From assembly GCA_025054955.1 (NCBI GenBank), contig JANWZE010000068.1, positions 1 to 64,000 on the forward strand: a stretch of DNA of 64,000 nucleotides, written 5' to 3'. Of this stretch, positions 34,606 to 43,512 are shown one piece after another. A model generated the notes under the pieces. That model made no database searches. It saw only the letters and a program-made list of their open reading frames with translations, and was not told where the DNA came from. The stretch's first letter is position 1; each line of letters opens with the position of its first letter. The translations under genes and the position numbers were made by a program. Origin of the DNA: Blastocatellia bacterium. GTDB lineage: Bacteria; Acidobacteriota; Blastocatellia; HR10; J050.

Positions 34606-35790
34606 TTAGCCAACACGATGAGCGATGTCAACCAACCTCACGACTGTCTCCACATGATAAGTCTGTGGAAGTAAATCAATCGCCTCTATGGAGACGATCT
34701 CATAGTTCTTCGCTAGAAGGCGCTTCAAATCACGGGCAAGCGTCGCCGGATTACACGAAACATACGTCAGCTTGCTCGGTTTGAGATCACAGATGCCCTC
34801 GATGGCCTGGCGGGAAAGCCCGATGCGTGGCGGATTAACCAAAACAAAATCTATCTTGCCTCGCTCTCCTTTCAATGTAGCCAACCATTGTTCAACCGAC
34901 TGAGCGAGAAACTTGATATTGCTGACGCGATTTCTCAAAGCATTCCGACGGCCAAGTTGCACGGAATGGGCATTGTTTTCAACTGCCACCACATGCTCAA
35001 ACCGCCGTGCCAGTGCAATTGAAAAAAAGCCGACTCCGCAGTACAAGTCTACAGCTCGAATCCCCCTCTCACGCCCGGTGACAATTTCTAACAATTGAGA
35101 GAGCAAGTACCGGTTTGCTTGGAAAAAGTCTGTCGGTCCGACCAGGTATCTGTTTCCGCCAGATGCGATCTCGACGTTATCAGACCTTATCCGACCCACC
35201 TCAGGATATGCCGCCACAACCCCATTCTCCGCTGAGATCAACCGTATTGACTCAACAGCAGTGTCACCTCCCACCACTGATGGCATTGACCGAAGTGTTT
35301 CTATAACACCATTCAGAGCTGGGCTTAAAATCATACAAGACTCGATCTCGCATATCTCATTTGACCCAGCTTGGTAGAAACCTATACTCACTCCTCCACC
35401 ATTCCTCTTCTGCTTCAACTGAGTTCTTAACCTATACTGAAACTCATCCCCATAATAAATAGGAATTTCATGTGGCCAATGAATTCTTCCAATTCGTTCA
35501 AGTGATTCTTTAACAAAACCGACCTTAGCTTCTAGTTGAGCATGATAATCTATGTGCTGCAATTGGCAGCCTCCACAACGCTCGTAATATGGACAAGGGG
35601 GGAAACGGCGAACGTTCGATGGCTTGATGACTTTCTCAATGTGGGCTATGACCATTCCTTTGCGCTCCTTTACGGGCCTGACTTTGACTAGGTCCCCTGG
35701 AGCAGCGAAGGGTATCAAGAAGACTTGCCCACAGCTTCTTGCCAAACCATAACCCTCGTAAACAACCTTCTCAACAACCAGCTCAACCAT
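34606..35790 (-). CDS. rlmD: 23S rRNA (uracil-5-)-methyltransferase, RlmD/TrmA family
   Basis: 394 residues. An N-terminal TRAM domain (VVEKVVYEGYGLAR, GDLVKVRPVKERKG) is followed by an iron-sulfur cysteine cluster (CPYYERCGGCQLQH plus a later Cys in EICEIESC). The SAM-binding segment AVDLYCGVGFFSIALAR, NPPRIGLSR and the catalytic Cys in LTYVSCNPATLARDL follow. It makes 5-methyluridine in RNA using SAM. Which rRNA site is modified (U1939 or U747), or whether tRNA U54 is the target, cannot be settled by eye. It is upstream of serA. Confidence 0.88.
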   Translation of the reverse strand: MVELVVEKVVYEGYGLARSCGQVFLIPFAAPGDLVKVRPVKERKGMVIAHIEKVIKPSNVRRFPPCPYYERCGGCQLQHIDYHAQLEAKVGFVKESLERIGRIHWPHEIPIYYGDEFQYRLRTQLKQKRNGGGVSIGFYQAGSNEICEIESCMILSPALNGVIETLRSMPSVVGGDTAVESIRLISAENGVVAAYPEVGRIRSDNVEIASGGNRYLVGPTDFFQANRYLLSQLLEIVTGRERGIRAVDLYCGVGFFSIALARRFEHVVAVENNAHSVQLGRRNALRNRVSNIKFLAQSVEQWLATLKGERGKIDFVLVNPPRIGLSRQAIEGICDLKPSKLTYVSCNPATLARDLKRLLAKNYEIVSIEAIDLLPQTYHVETVVRLVDIAHRVG

Positions 35791-35829
35791 TAACTCTCTT
35801 ATTATCCAGGCAACTGTGCGACAGGCTCT

Positions 35830-36579
35830 TCAAAACCTTGCTGGCTCACGATCAAAATCTTGATCTGGATCGCGATCTGGCTCAGGATCAAACTGCTTAT
35901 CAACATGAGGAGACAAAAAAGGCAGCGAAATGGACCGGTCAAATTGCACACGAAGGATCGTCCCCCTGGCTAGCCTAATGTCCTCTGCTTTTGTTAGCAA
36001 CACGCCCGCGGCCATCGCGCCAAGGATGGTAGTCCCCGCCGCCGTTGCAGCTCCTCCGCTTCCCTTACCTAACAGAATGACGGCTAATCCTCCTGCCGAA
36101 CCGATTGTGGCCCCTTTGTAGATATTCTCCACGGTGTTGCCTCCACCACGTCCCCCTCTCACAACACCTTCGCTATCACCCTTCAATTTTCGATCGCCAA
36201 CCTGATCATCAACCGCCGTGATGACAGTAGAAACTTCTTCCAATCCATACGATGTTTTCACGCGATTGAAGGTGAGCGCCAGCTCTGCACGCTTCAGTGG
36301 CCGACCAGCCGGTTTGACATGTGTGATATTTCCCAAGAACTCCGTGCCCCGTGCTAAAACCAGCCGCCCATTGATCAGTAGATCGTCATAAAGAACTGCC
36401 CGCACAGGATCACCGACTTCATTCAACCTGGTGCTTATTGGAGTTTGTAATGCTAGCCGTATTTTGACGCCCGGCTCAACGCGAGCCTGCGTTTCTGACA
36501 GTTGGTTTTCCTTCGCTTCCTGAGCAAACGCGCTCATCCCGAAGACCAAGGCGAGCGGGAGTAAGACACCATATCTCAT
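35830..36579 (-). CDS. Exported protein of unknown function with glycine-zipper segment
   Basis: About 249 residues from ATG 36579, with GGAGG upstream. A signal peptide (YGVLLPLALVFGMSAFAQ) precedes a beta-rich domain (VKIRLALQTPISTRLNEVGD, LARGTEFLGNITHVKPAGRP) resembling the pilus/TrbI-like barrel seen in many acidobacterial hypothetical proteins. A glycine- and alanine-rich segment follows (GATIGSAGGLAVILLGKGSG), compatible with a membrane-inserting zipper. The end is a repeated Asp-Pro/Arg tail (DPEPDRDPDQDFDREP). I do not recognise the function. It lies 39 bases before rlmD in the same orientation. Confidence 0.7.
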   Translation of the reverse strand: MRYGVLLPLALVFGMSAFAQEAKENQLSETQARVEPGVKIRLALQTPISTRLNEVGDPVRAVLYDDLLINGRLVLARGTEFLGNITHVKPAGRPLKRAELALTFNRVKTSYGLEEVSTVITAVDDQVGDRKLKGDSEGVVRGGRGGGNTVENIYKGATIGSAGGLAVILLGKGSGGAATAAGTTILGAMAAGVLLTKAEDIRLARGTILRVQFDRSISLPFLSPHVDKQFDPEPDRDPDQDFDREPARF

Positions 36580-36664
36580 GTTCCGAATCCTCCATAATGA
36601 AACTCTGACTCGTTGATTATATAACAAGGCACGTTAATGCCCATGAATTCAATATTAATTTCTG

Positions 36665-37843
36665 CTAATTGACTCTTAGGATGAAACATTTCAAGTAATA
36701 GCTCTCAGGCATACTCAGAAGAATGGGATGATCGCGAGCCTGCGTCCGCTTTTCTAACAACGTTAAACAACGCCCAGCATCAAAAGCAGCGCTCAGCAAG
36801 ACCTCCAGAAACATCTGCTCGCTCAGATGGTAGGAACAGCTACATGTGACCAAGATACCCCCTGGATGGAGCAATCTCATAGCTTGCCGGTTGATCTCCT
36901 TATAGCCACGAATTGCACTACCGAGCGCAGCTCGCGTCTTAGCAAATGCAGGAGGGTCCAATATGATGATGTCAAACCTCTTTGACTGATCGTAATAATC
37001 GCGCAATAGATCAAATACATTTGCCTCTACACACTCAATGTTATCGAGGCGATTAAGCAGCGCGTTTTTCTTCACGCGCTGTAGAGCCTCTCCGGCTATA
37101 TCTACTGCTTGAACGCTCTGACACTGAGAAGCGACCGTCATTGAAAAGCCACCGTCATAACAAAAACAATCCAAGCAATAGCCGCGCGCATATTTGCGAA
37201 CAGCCGCTTGATTCTCACGCTGATCGAGAAAAGCGCCGGTCTTTTGCCCTGCTATAAGATCAACCGCGAAGCTTATCCCATTGATCTGCACCACGACCTC
37301 TTCCATCAATGTGCCCCACAACACGCCTGACTGCAGCGGCAGTTCTTCCAACTGCCGAACCTTTACATCATTGCGCTCAATAATGGCACGCGGGCGCTTC
37401 CGCTCAATCAGTAAATCTATCCAAAAACTCTTGAGCCGCTCCATCCCAGGCGTCAACGTTTGTATGACGTAGTGGTCGCCGTATCGGTCAATAATCAACG
37501 ACGGCAGCATATCACTTTCCCCAAACACTAAACGATACGCCTCCGTGTTCTCAACGACCGTTCTTCTCCATGAATCGGCTGCATCAAACCGGCGGGCCCA
37601 GAAGCGGTCATTGATTCGCTCATGAGCACCGGCAATCCAGCGAAGCGCAATCAATGAATGTTGACTATAAAACCCCCAACCAAGCCTACGATCACGTTCA
37701 TCAAGAATGGCGACAATGTCTCCGTTGACGGCATCGGTCACCTTGACCAGATCGCCGGAAAATACCCATGGATGCCCGGCTCGCAATCGGGCGGCTCCCT
37801 TTCGAGAAATAATCACCCTTGCCTCGTTGCGAGTGCTCACCAC
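36665..37843 (-). CDS. rlmI: Class I SAM-dependent rRNA methyltransferase, RlmI-like (PUA domain)
   Basis: 392 residues with GTG start at 37843. An N-terminal PUA domain (RVIISRKGAARLRAGHPWVF, the usual HPWVFSG motif) is followed by an EEHEE-type linker (LIIDRYGDHYVIQTLTPGME) and the methyltransferase domain: GQKTGAFLDQRENQ, LDCFCYDGGFSMTVA (SAM loop), FDIIILDPPAFAKTR and GGILVTCSCSYHLSEQMFLE. The pattern is that of RlmI, which makes 5-methylcytosine in 23S rRNA; close relatives modify other RNAs. It is divergent from the PanC-like gene. Confidence 0.87.
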   Translation of the reverse strand: MVSTRNEARVIISRKGAARLRAGHPWVFSGDLVKVTDAVNGDIVAILDERDRRLGWGFYSQHSLIALRWIAGAHERINDRFWARRFDAADSWRRTVVENTEAYRLVFGESDMLPSLIIDRYGDHYVIQTLTPGMERLKSFWIDLLIERKRPRAIIERNDVKVRQLEELPLQSGVLWGTLMEEVVVQINGISFAVDLIAGQKTGAFLDQRENQAAVRKYARGYCLDCFCYDGGFSMTVASQCQSVQAVDIAGEALQRVKKNALLNRLDNIECVEANVFDLLRDYYDQSKRFDIIILDPPAFAKTRAALGSAIRGYKEINRQAMRLLHPGGILVTCSCSYHLSEQMFLEVLLSAAFDAGRCLTLLEKRTQARDHPILLSMPESYYLKCFILRVN

Positions 37844-37945
37844 TAGCTGTCGTGCCCATTGACTATAGGTTCACCGGCTGCCCAGCATACCCGATTTGCT
37901 CATTCGGGTCAAATACCAATCGCGTCGCATCGGCTGCGCTGCATC

Positions 37946-37974
37946 TTCCAGGCGCTTCTCTTTTTCTCTATAAT
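37946..37974 (+). promoter_or_regulatory. Sigma-70-type promoter for the PanC-like gene, leaderless start likely
   Basis: A perfect TATAAT (37969-37974) lies 8 bases before ATG 37983, with a weak -35 (TTCCAG) 17 bases upstream. The predicted mRNA start is about 2 bases from the ATG and no Shine-Dalgarno sequence is visible. Confidence 0.6.
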
Positions 37975-37982
37975 CAAGCCTC

Positions 37983-38831
37983 ATGGACGTCATCAGGAAT
38001 CCAGCACGCATGAGTCATCTGGTGTCTCGAGTACACACCCAGCGTAAACGTATCGGCTTGGTGCCAACCTGGGGAGGCCTGCATGAAGGACACCTGTCCA
38101 TGGTACGCACCATCAAAGGCCTCGTTGACGTCGTGGTGGTCTCCATCATTCCGCCCTCTCCCCATTCAGGAAGCGATCTTTTGCTCAGAGCACATCCTTC
38201 GACGCTGACCCAAGACGTTGAACTCTTGGTGCCCACAGACATTGACTACGTGTTCGCACCGAAACGACAGGATGTCATCTCGCCAACGCCCGTAACAGAA
38301 GTCGTTGTCCACGGACTCAAAGATCGCTTGTTCGGCGGCTTGCGGACACGTTTTTATACTGACGCAACGACAGAGCTGGTCATCTTGCTCAACATCACGC
38401 GTCCCGATGTCGTCAGCATGAGTCAAAAAGACCCACAACTCCTCATGATCGCTCGTCGCATTACAGCAGATTTGCATTTCTCTTGCCAAATCATGGTCAC
38501 CCCCACCGTTCGCGAGCCGGACGGCACGGCGGCCTCCTGGTGGTTGTCACGACTGTCGCCTGAGCAACGACAGGCAGCCGCCGTCATATACAAAGGATTG
38601 GAAAAAGCTCAGGTCCTCTTTGGCGCCGGCGAACGAGAAGCCCATGAGCTGATCCAGGCCATCCGAGAGGTTTACGCATCAGAAGTCTTACTCAAAACCG
38701 ATTACATTGGCATTGTGGACCCGGTCACGTTAGAACCTCTCACCACCATTGACGAAAGACCGGCCCTGGTGGCCGTTGCCGTCACCATCGGCGATGCTCA
38801 CCTCATTGACAACCTGATCATCAATGAATAG
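37983..38831 (+). CDS. Divergent pantoate-beta-alanine ligase (PanC) homologue
   Basis: 282 residues, a PanC length. The fold is recognisable from GLVPTWGGLHEGHLSMVRTI (ATP-binding His pair HxGH kept), DIDYVFAPKRQDV, SQKDPQLLMIARRI (Lys kept) and VTPTVREPDGTA. The residues that hold pantoate and ATP in true PanC are changed: the VNPxQF segment reads IPPSPHSG, the RPGHFxGVxTVV segment reads RTRFYTDATTEL, and the MSSRN motif reads ASWWL. It may have lost or changed its substrate. A typical panC is not in the window. It is divergent from rlmI with its own promoter. Confidence 0.75.
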   Translation: MDVIRNPARMSHLVSRVHTQRKRIGLVPTWGGLHEGHLSMVRTIKGLVDVVVVSIIPPSPHSGSDLLLRAHPSTLTQDVELLVPTDIDYVFAPKRQDVISPTPVTEVVVHGLKDRLFGGLRTRFYTDATTELVILLNITRPDVVSMSQKDPQLLMIARRITADLHFSCQIMVTPTVREPDGTAASWWLSRLSPEQRQAAAVIYKGLEKAQVLFGAGEREAHELIQAIREVYASEVLLKTDYIGIVDPVTLEPLTTIDERPALVAVAVTIGDAHLIDNLIINE

Positions 38832-39004
38832 CTTTTGTTTGTCCAGCAAGGCGCAAAATTCTTCTTCGCAGCAATACGGAGTTTATTGTATAATGGCGGT
38901 CGTCTTTTGGAATTGGGCTTGGATGTAACAAATTGAAAAGGTGAGTGAAGCAACTGAACGAACGGCTTCAACGAATGAGAGTTCATTAGCTGAGGGAGGT
39001 GGTT

Positions 39005-39226
39005 ATGAACATAAGAAAGGTGATTCATATCATCCTTTGGGTAGGAGCCTTGGTCTGTTTCGCTATGTCCTACATTTCCCATGGGCGATGGATTGAACGA
39101 GGTGGGTTAGAAACAGACCCTGGGCGAAGCACCTGGATGATCTATGGAGCAATCGGGGTGATCTTCATTGCCATCTGGTTCTTCACCAGAGAGAAAGAGG
39201 AGGAGATCAGCATCACGCGGAGTTGA
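39005..39226 (+). CDS. Small two-helix membrane protein
   Basis: 73 residues from ATG 39005, with GGGAGG five bases upstream. Two hydrophobic helices (VIHIILWVGALVCFAMSYI and WMIYGAIGVIFIAIWFF) flank a short charged loop (HGRWIERGGLETDPGRS). The C-terminus is acidic, then polar (REKEEEISITRS). A perfect TATAAT at 38889-38894 could serve as its promoter, with a leader of about 100 bases. No family recognised. Confidence 0.7.
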   Translation: MNIRKVIHIILWVGALVCFAMSYISHGRWIERGGLETDPGRSTWMIYGAIGVIFIAIWFFTREKEEEISITRS

Positions 39227-39264
39227 AAGAGCGGAGGCATTAGTTTTACTCATGAGCTGCCTTC

Positions 39265-39423
39265 AGAAGGGGCCATGATGTTTTTTGCTCAAAAGCCACT
39301 GCTAAGCCTCATGCGCCCCCTTCTTTCTACTCTTTCTGTTCTTGCCTTCCTCTTTCAAGAATGTGGCACAGGCGTCCCACCTGTGATCCTCATCGTTTCG
39401 GGGCTGTCGCCAGCGGCGACAGC
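39265..39423. terminator. Hairpins between convergent genes
   Basis: The 221-base spacer between the small membrane protein and the M48 gene holds an AGAAGGGG...CCCCTTCT inverted repeat (39265-39324) enclosing a run of six Ts, an imperfect CACAGGCG/CACCTGTG hairpin (39367-39385), and a perfect 9-bp hairpin GCTGTCGCC/GGCGACAGC (39403-39423). They probably end transcription from both sides. None is a textbook stem plus T-run. Confidence 0.45.
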
Positions 39424-39447
39424 AATAAGTCCCCAGCGAAAACATTC

Positions 39448-40488
39448 CTAGGGATTTGGCTTTTTCAATTCCGGTTTCTCTCGTGGTTCTTGGCCTTTGT
39501 CATCGCTCGGTTGCCCTGAATCAGTTGGCCGACGCCGCTTCAACGTCGGAGGGCCTGTTTCTCCAGGTCGCCCTTCAGCATCAAGCTTGCGCGCCTGGCC
39601 TTGCAAACGAGCCAAGCGATCCTTGATCCGATTAAACTCCCACGAGCTAATCACGTACTCATCACGCTCAGGAAAACGAACGATGAGATCCCTGACTGCC
39701 TTAATTCGATCCCCTTCAAATGGGTGAGTCATAAACAGCTTGGAGAATGCATTGGGTTGCTTCTTGCGCTTGGCTTCCAGTTTCTCAAACATCGTAATAA
39801 GGCCATTGGGATCGTATCCGGCCGCCCAGGAATACTGAGCGCCTAACATGTCTGCTTCATTCTCAGCATTTCGGCTGAATTTGAAAAAGGCCAGCGGTAG
39901 TCCAAAACTGGCGCCCAATTGACCGAGCATCCCAACCCCACCACCGACAAAGATCAATGGGACAGTAGCAGCCCACGAAAGCAACTGCGACTTGGTGAAA
40001 TTTTCCAAAGCATGACGCGCCACCACATGCGAAATCTCGTGAGCCATAACACCAGCCAACTCCGCTTCGTTTTCCGCCGCCAGGATTAATCCCGTGTTGA
40101 CATAGAAGAAACCACCGGGCAATGCAAAAGCGTTGATCTCATCAGACACAACCACCTTGATCGTGAAGGGCATCTGTGCATCCGAGTGCAACACGATGTT
40201 CTGACCAATTCGATTGATATACTCTACAATAATTGGGTCGTCCACCAGCTTCAGTTGCTGGTCAACGGTTGCAGCTAATTGCCGTCCGAGGGCAATTTCT
40301 TTGTCAATCGAATAAAAATTTAACTGTCCTTTGTTGATGTTGCGCTTGCCAATCAATAATGGATTTTCTTTGTCAGAAAGCGGCTTTGAGCTAGCCGTCT
40401 TATCTTGAGAGAAGATCGGCGATGGCGCCATGACCATAGACGCTGTCAGTACCGCTGAAAGGATCACCTGTGATACCCGGCTTATCAT
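39448..40488 (-). CDS. M48-family periplasmic metalloprotease, BepA/YfgC-like
   Basis: 346 residues. A signal peptide (VSQVILSAVLTASMVMAPSP) is followed by the M48 domain: FALPGGFFYVNTGLI, zinc motif VMAHEISHVVARH, and the third ligand in NAENEADMLGAQYSWAAGYD. The tail is proline/lysine-rich and acidic-basic (about 45 residues), with no TPR repeats as in E. coli BepA. It probably degrades or helps fold outer-membrane proteins such as LptD. ATG 40488 is preceded by AGGAG, and a TATAAT lies on the minus strand at 40525-40530. Confidence 0.9.
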   Translation of the reverse strand: MISRVSQVILSAVLTASMVMAPSPIFSQDKTASSKPLSDKENPLLIGKRNINKGQLNFYSIDKEIALGRQLAATVDQQLKLVDDPIIVEYINRIGQNIVLHSDAQMPFTIKVVVSDEINAFALPGGFFYVNTGLILAAENEAELAGVMAHEISHVVARHALENFTKSQLLSWAATVPLIFVGGGVGMLGQLGASFGLPLAFFKFSRNAENEADMLGAQYSWAAGYDPNGLITMFEKLEAKRKKQPNAFSKLFMTHPFEGDRIKAVRDLIVRFPERDEYVISSWEFNRIKDRLARLQGQARKLDAEGRPGETGPPTLKRRRPTDSGQPSDDKGQEPREKPELKKPNP

Positions 40489-40674
40489 GACTCTGAAACT
40501 CCTATCTTAGTTTTTAGGGCGGTTATTATACATCCGCAGGATTAAAAAAATCCCCCACAGCCATTAATTTTTCCTAATTCATTGGACCCTCTCATCACGG
40601 TCTTGCAATCGGTCCCTTACTGGGATAACGTTGATTTCCATTCAGACAATCGGGCCAAGGAGCTCCACATTCCG

Positions 40675-41256
40675 ATGACAGAAACGGAAATCAAAATTCG
40701 TTGCACGACCAATCCGATTGAGCATCACCCAGAGCTGAGCGTCCAGGTCATCGTACCGCGTCACTTCGAAGACAATCGGCTCTTTGATTTTCCTGATCAA
40801 CGATTACACGCAACGAATCGAACGCTTCGCTTGCGTCAAACCGAACAGGAGAATTGGTTGACGTTTAAGGACTCCCCGCTGCCACACACGTGGTTGAAAA
40901 TAAGACCAGAATACCAGGTCGCCATTGACACGCCCGATGCCATGCAACAAATCCTGCATGCCCTCGGACTTCAGCAGGTATTCCGCTATCAAAAGTATCG
41001 AACCGTATTTCGTGTCGTCTTACCAGACCAATCGGAACTTCACGCGATGTACGATGAAACTCCTATGGGAAATTATTTGGAGCTGGAAGGTGACGCTGCA
41101 TCTATCCGAAAAACAATTGACCTCTTAGGTGTATCGCCGGCAGCAACCGTCACAGCAAGCTACCCAACTCTCTGGAGGCAGTATCTGCAACAAATAGGCA
41201 GCGCCCCAAGAGACATGATCTTTGAGCAAGAGCGTCCGGTACCATGCGTGCGATGA
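40675..41256 (+). CDS. CYTH-domain protein (class IV adenylate cyclase/thiamine triphosphatase-like)
   Basis: About 194 residues from ATG 40675. The N-terminal ExExK-type signature MTETEIKIR defines the CYTH tunnel fold. Further tunnel residues are in RTLRLRQTEQENWLTFK (R-x-R, T-x-K), YRTVFRV and MGNYLELEGD (E-x-E near the end). Such proteins act on triphosphates: cAMP synthesis, thiamine-triphosphate or inorganic triphosphate hydrolysis. The open frame extends upstream to 40582 but without CYTH sequence. It overlaps the next gene by 13 bases, so it is tied to the MurU/AmgK-like pair. Confidence 0.82.
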   Translation: MTETEIKIRCTTNPIEHHPELSVQVIVPRHFEDNRLFDFPDQRLHATNRTLRLRQTEQENWLTFKDSPLPHTWLKIRPEYQVAIDTPDAMQQILHALGLQQVFRYQKYRTVFRVVLPDQSELHAMYDETPMGNYLELEGDAASIRKTIDLLGVSPAATVTASYPTLWRQYLQQIGSAPRDMIFEQERPVPCVR

Positions 41257-42209
41257 TCATGGCAGCCGGGTATGGCACGCGGTTATGGCCATTGACGGCT
41301 GACCGCGCTAAGCCTGCTGTGCCCTTTCTTAATCGCCCCCTGATTGCATACTCGCTTGAGTATCTCGCCAGGTTCGGCATCAGCGATTTCATTATCAACC
41401 TGCATCACTTTCCCGAAACCGTGAAAGCCGCTGTTGAACGCCACCTGCCTCCCAACTGCCGAGTTCAGTTCTCCTATGAGCCGGAAATCCTTGGCACGGG
41501 CGGCGCCTTAGACAAGGTCCGTGATTACCTGACTGAGTCCTTCGTTATTCTCAATGGCAAAATCGTCACAGATATTGACCTGTCGGCGGCAATCGAGACG
41601 CACCGGCGACAAAATGCCCTGGCAACGCTTGTGCTCCTGCCCAACGTGCGTCGCGAAAAATTTAGCTGTGTTCATATTGCCGATGACGGGCGTATACTTG
41701 GTTTCTCCAAAGCACCAGACCCTTCCGACACACAGAGCACGAATTCTCCACCTCTGATGTTCACCGGTATCCAGATAGCCGAGCCACGATTGCTTGACTA
41801 TATCCCCAGAGGTCGGTTCTCTCACACAACCCAAGAAGGCTACCCCAATGCTATCAAACACGGAGAAATGATCGCGGCTCATATAGCCACTGGACATTGG
41901 TATGAATTCAGCACATTACAACGGTATTTGGAACACCACCTTGAATTCATGAAACGGAACGGACAATCCTACATAGCCGGAACAGGATTGGTCAGAGAGC
42001 CGCATACGACGTTATCGGACTCGGTTCTTTGGGAGCACGTCTTCATCGGACACTCGGCTTCTCTGCTCCGATGCATCGTCGGCGACTCGGTTCAGATACC
42101 AGCCGGTATGCGCCTTGAAAATGTTGTCATTGTCCGCCGTGACCTTTGCTCGCAACCGCCCGCAGGCCACGTCATCGGCCATAACTTGATCGTCCCTATT
42201 ACAGACTAA
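41244..42209 (+). CDS. Sugar-1-phosphate nucleotidyltransferase, MurU-like
   Basis: 321 residues. The signature MIMAAGYGTRLWPLTADRAKPAVPFLNRPL is that of nucleotidyltransferases (G-x-G-T-R-L ... K-P). GTGGALDKVRDYL and FTGIQIAEPRLLDYIP follow, with a C-terminal short left-handed-helix-like part (SDSVLWEHVFIGHSA). The usual metal Asp in NGD is Lys here (VILNGKIVTDID), and the later WxDxGT motif reads WYEFST, so catalysis may differ. It is followed by an AmgK-like kinase, as in the pathway that salvages MurNAc to UDP-MurNAc. The assignment to MurU rests mainly on that pairing. Confidence 0.78.
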   Translation: MRAMIMAAGYGTRLWPLTADRAKPAVPFLNRPLIAYSLEYLARFGISDFIINLHHFPETVKAAVERHLPPNCRVQFSYEPEILGTGGALDKVRDYLTESFVILNGKIVTDIDLSAAIETHRRQNALATLVLLPNVRREKFSCVHIADDGRILGFSKAPDPSDTQSTNSPPLMFTGIQIAEPRLLDYIPRGRFSHTTQEGYPNAIKHGEMIAAHIATGHWYEFSTLQRYLEHHLEFMKRNGQSYIAGTGLVREPHTTLSDSVLWEHVFIGHSASLLRCIVGDSVQIPAGMRLENVVIVRRDLCSQPPAGHVIGHNLIVPITD

Positions 42210-42266
42210 CCAATTCAATTATTGTCAAACCAGATTCGATCCGGTATATTTCCGCGCTGTACTTCC

Positions 42267-43304
42267 ATGCCAACACCAATCGAAACAGAAATTAAGCGAT
42301 TCGCCGCGTGTGCCCTTGGCGGCGTCGCAACAGCGAATCATGTGGTCAAACTTGCCGGAGATGCTTCGTCCCGACAGTATTTCCGCGTGACCGCGGCTGA
42401 TGGCAAGACCTATGTCGTGGCTCGCTACCCAGAGCCTTTCGACCCAATTCATCATCCAACCATTCAGACAACTCGGCTTTTCTTGGCAGCCGGCCTGCCA
42501 GTCCCCAAAATCTTGGCCCTCTCGGATAATCATCAGCTCATGCTGTTGGATGATCTCGGCGACATGCGCCTCCAAGACTGGCTCATGACAACTAAACCGG
42601 ACGCGCATCAATCGGCCTATCGTCAAACGATCGACCTGATCATACGCATCCAAGAGGCTCAGCAATTAGCGACCACGCTCGACTGCATCGCAGCGCGCAT
42701 AGCATTTGATCAGGAGAAACTCCAATGGGAACTGGCCTTTTTCTATCAAAACTTCTTTCAACGTTATCTTGGCCTGCAGCACGATGCAGACCTGAAGCAA
42801 AGGTTGTTTGATGAGTTCACCGAAATCGCCTGCACCCTTGCCTCATTGCCGCGCGTCTTGTGTCATCGCGACTTCCACTCGCGAAACCTCATGTTGCATG
42901 ACCACCGCTGGTTTATCATAGACCATCAAGATGCCCGCATGGGCCCTGTGTTTTATGATCTAGCGTCGTTGCTAGGCGATCCATACGTCGAATTAGACGA
43001 GTCGTTCTGCAAGGAGATGTTGCACTACTTCGTGGCTCAACGTCGCCAGAAACCACCAATCCACTTAGTGCCCGATCAGGCCTCGGCGCTCAACAAAGAA
43101 TACAATCTCATGCTCGTGCAGCGCCTGTTGAAAGCAGCAGGAACGTATGCCTATCAAATGACTGTTCTAGGCAACAGTGTCTATCTGCCATACATCCCCC
43201 GTGCATTGAAACGCGCCTTCGCAGCCATTCATCAACTGGATGGTTACCCAACACTGAAAGCCGAACTTGAGCGCTTGCTGACCACCTCACTCCCCTCAGC
43301 GTGA
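42267..43304 (+). CDS. Aminoglycoside-phosphotransferase-fold sugar kinase, AmgK-like
   Basis: About 345 residues from ATG 42267 (no clear Shine-Dalgarno sequence). A kinase-like fold: nucleotide-binding AGDASSRQYFRVTAADGKTY, hinge LMLLDDLGDMRLQDWL, catalytic loop VLCHRDFHSRNLMLHD and metal-binding IDHQDARMGPVFYDLASLL. These are the motifs of AmgK, which phosphorylates N-acetylmuramic acid and GlcNAc at C1. Both catalytic Asp are present. With the preceding MurU-like gene it suggests recycling of peptidoglycan sugars independent of MurA. A related choline/aminoglycoside kinase role cannot be excluded. Confidence 0.82.
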   Translation: MPTPIETEIKRFAACALGGVATANHVVKLAGDASSRQYFRVTAADGKTYVVARYPEPFDPIHHPTIQTTRLFLAAGLPVPKILALSDNHQLMLLDDLGDMRLQDWLMTTKPDAHQSAYRQTIDLIIRIQEAQQLATTLDCIAARIAFDQEKLQWELAFFYQNFFQRYLGLQHDADLKQRLFDEFTEIACTLASLPRVLCHRDFHSRNLMLHDHRWFIIDHQDARMGPVFYDLASLLGDPYVELDESFCKEMLHYFVAQRRQKPPIHLVPDQASALNKEYNLMLVQRLLKAAGTYAYQMTVLGNSVYLPYIPRALKRAFAAIHQLDGYPTLKAELERLLTTSLPSA

Positions 43305-43389
43305 ACTCACCTCGTCATTGACTAGACCCATTCTGGTTCAAAAATCCTTCGCTCCTGAAAATGGCTACTTGACGTACCAACCTCGGCGC

Positions 43390-43452
43390 TGGTTGACCAG
43401 AGCGAATGAGCTGGCTCACCGGAGCGAATGGAATTGGCTGACCGAAGCGAAT
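43390..43452. repeat. Three tandem imperfect 22-base repeats
   Basis: GGTTGACCAGAGCGAATGAG, TGGCTCACCGGAGCGAATGG and TGGCTGACCGAAGCGAAT follow one another, sharing T-G-G-[CT]-T-[GC]-A-C-C-x-[GA]-A-G-C-G-A-A-T. They lie just before the tRNA-Ala promoter. No coding potential. Confidence 0.7.
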
Positions 43453-43453
43453 C

Positions 43454-43481
43454 TTGACATTTGATCGCGCCATGCTATGCT
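43454..43481 (+). promoter_or_regulatory. Sigma-70-type promoter of tRNA-Ala
   Basis: A perfect TTGACA is followed after 16 bases by TATGCT. The start would be near 43488, 25 bases before the mature tRNA. Confidence 0.75.
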
Positions 43482-43512
43482 TGCTGTGCGTTTCGATGAT
43501 TCACACAGATGT

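Noticed and set aside
43390-43452. CRISPR-like array
   Set aside because: Only three imperfect contiguous repeats without spacers, and no cas genes anywhere in the window.
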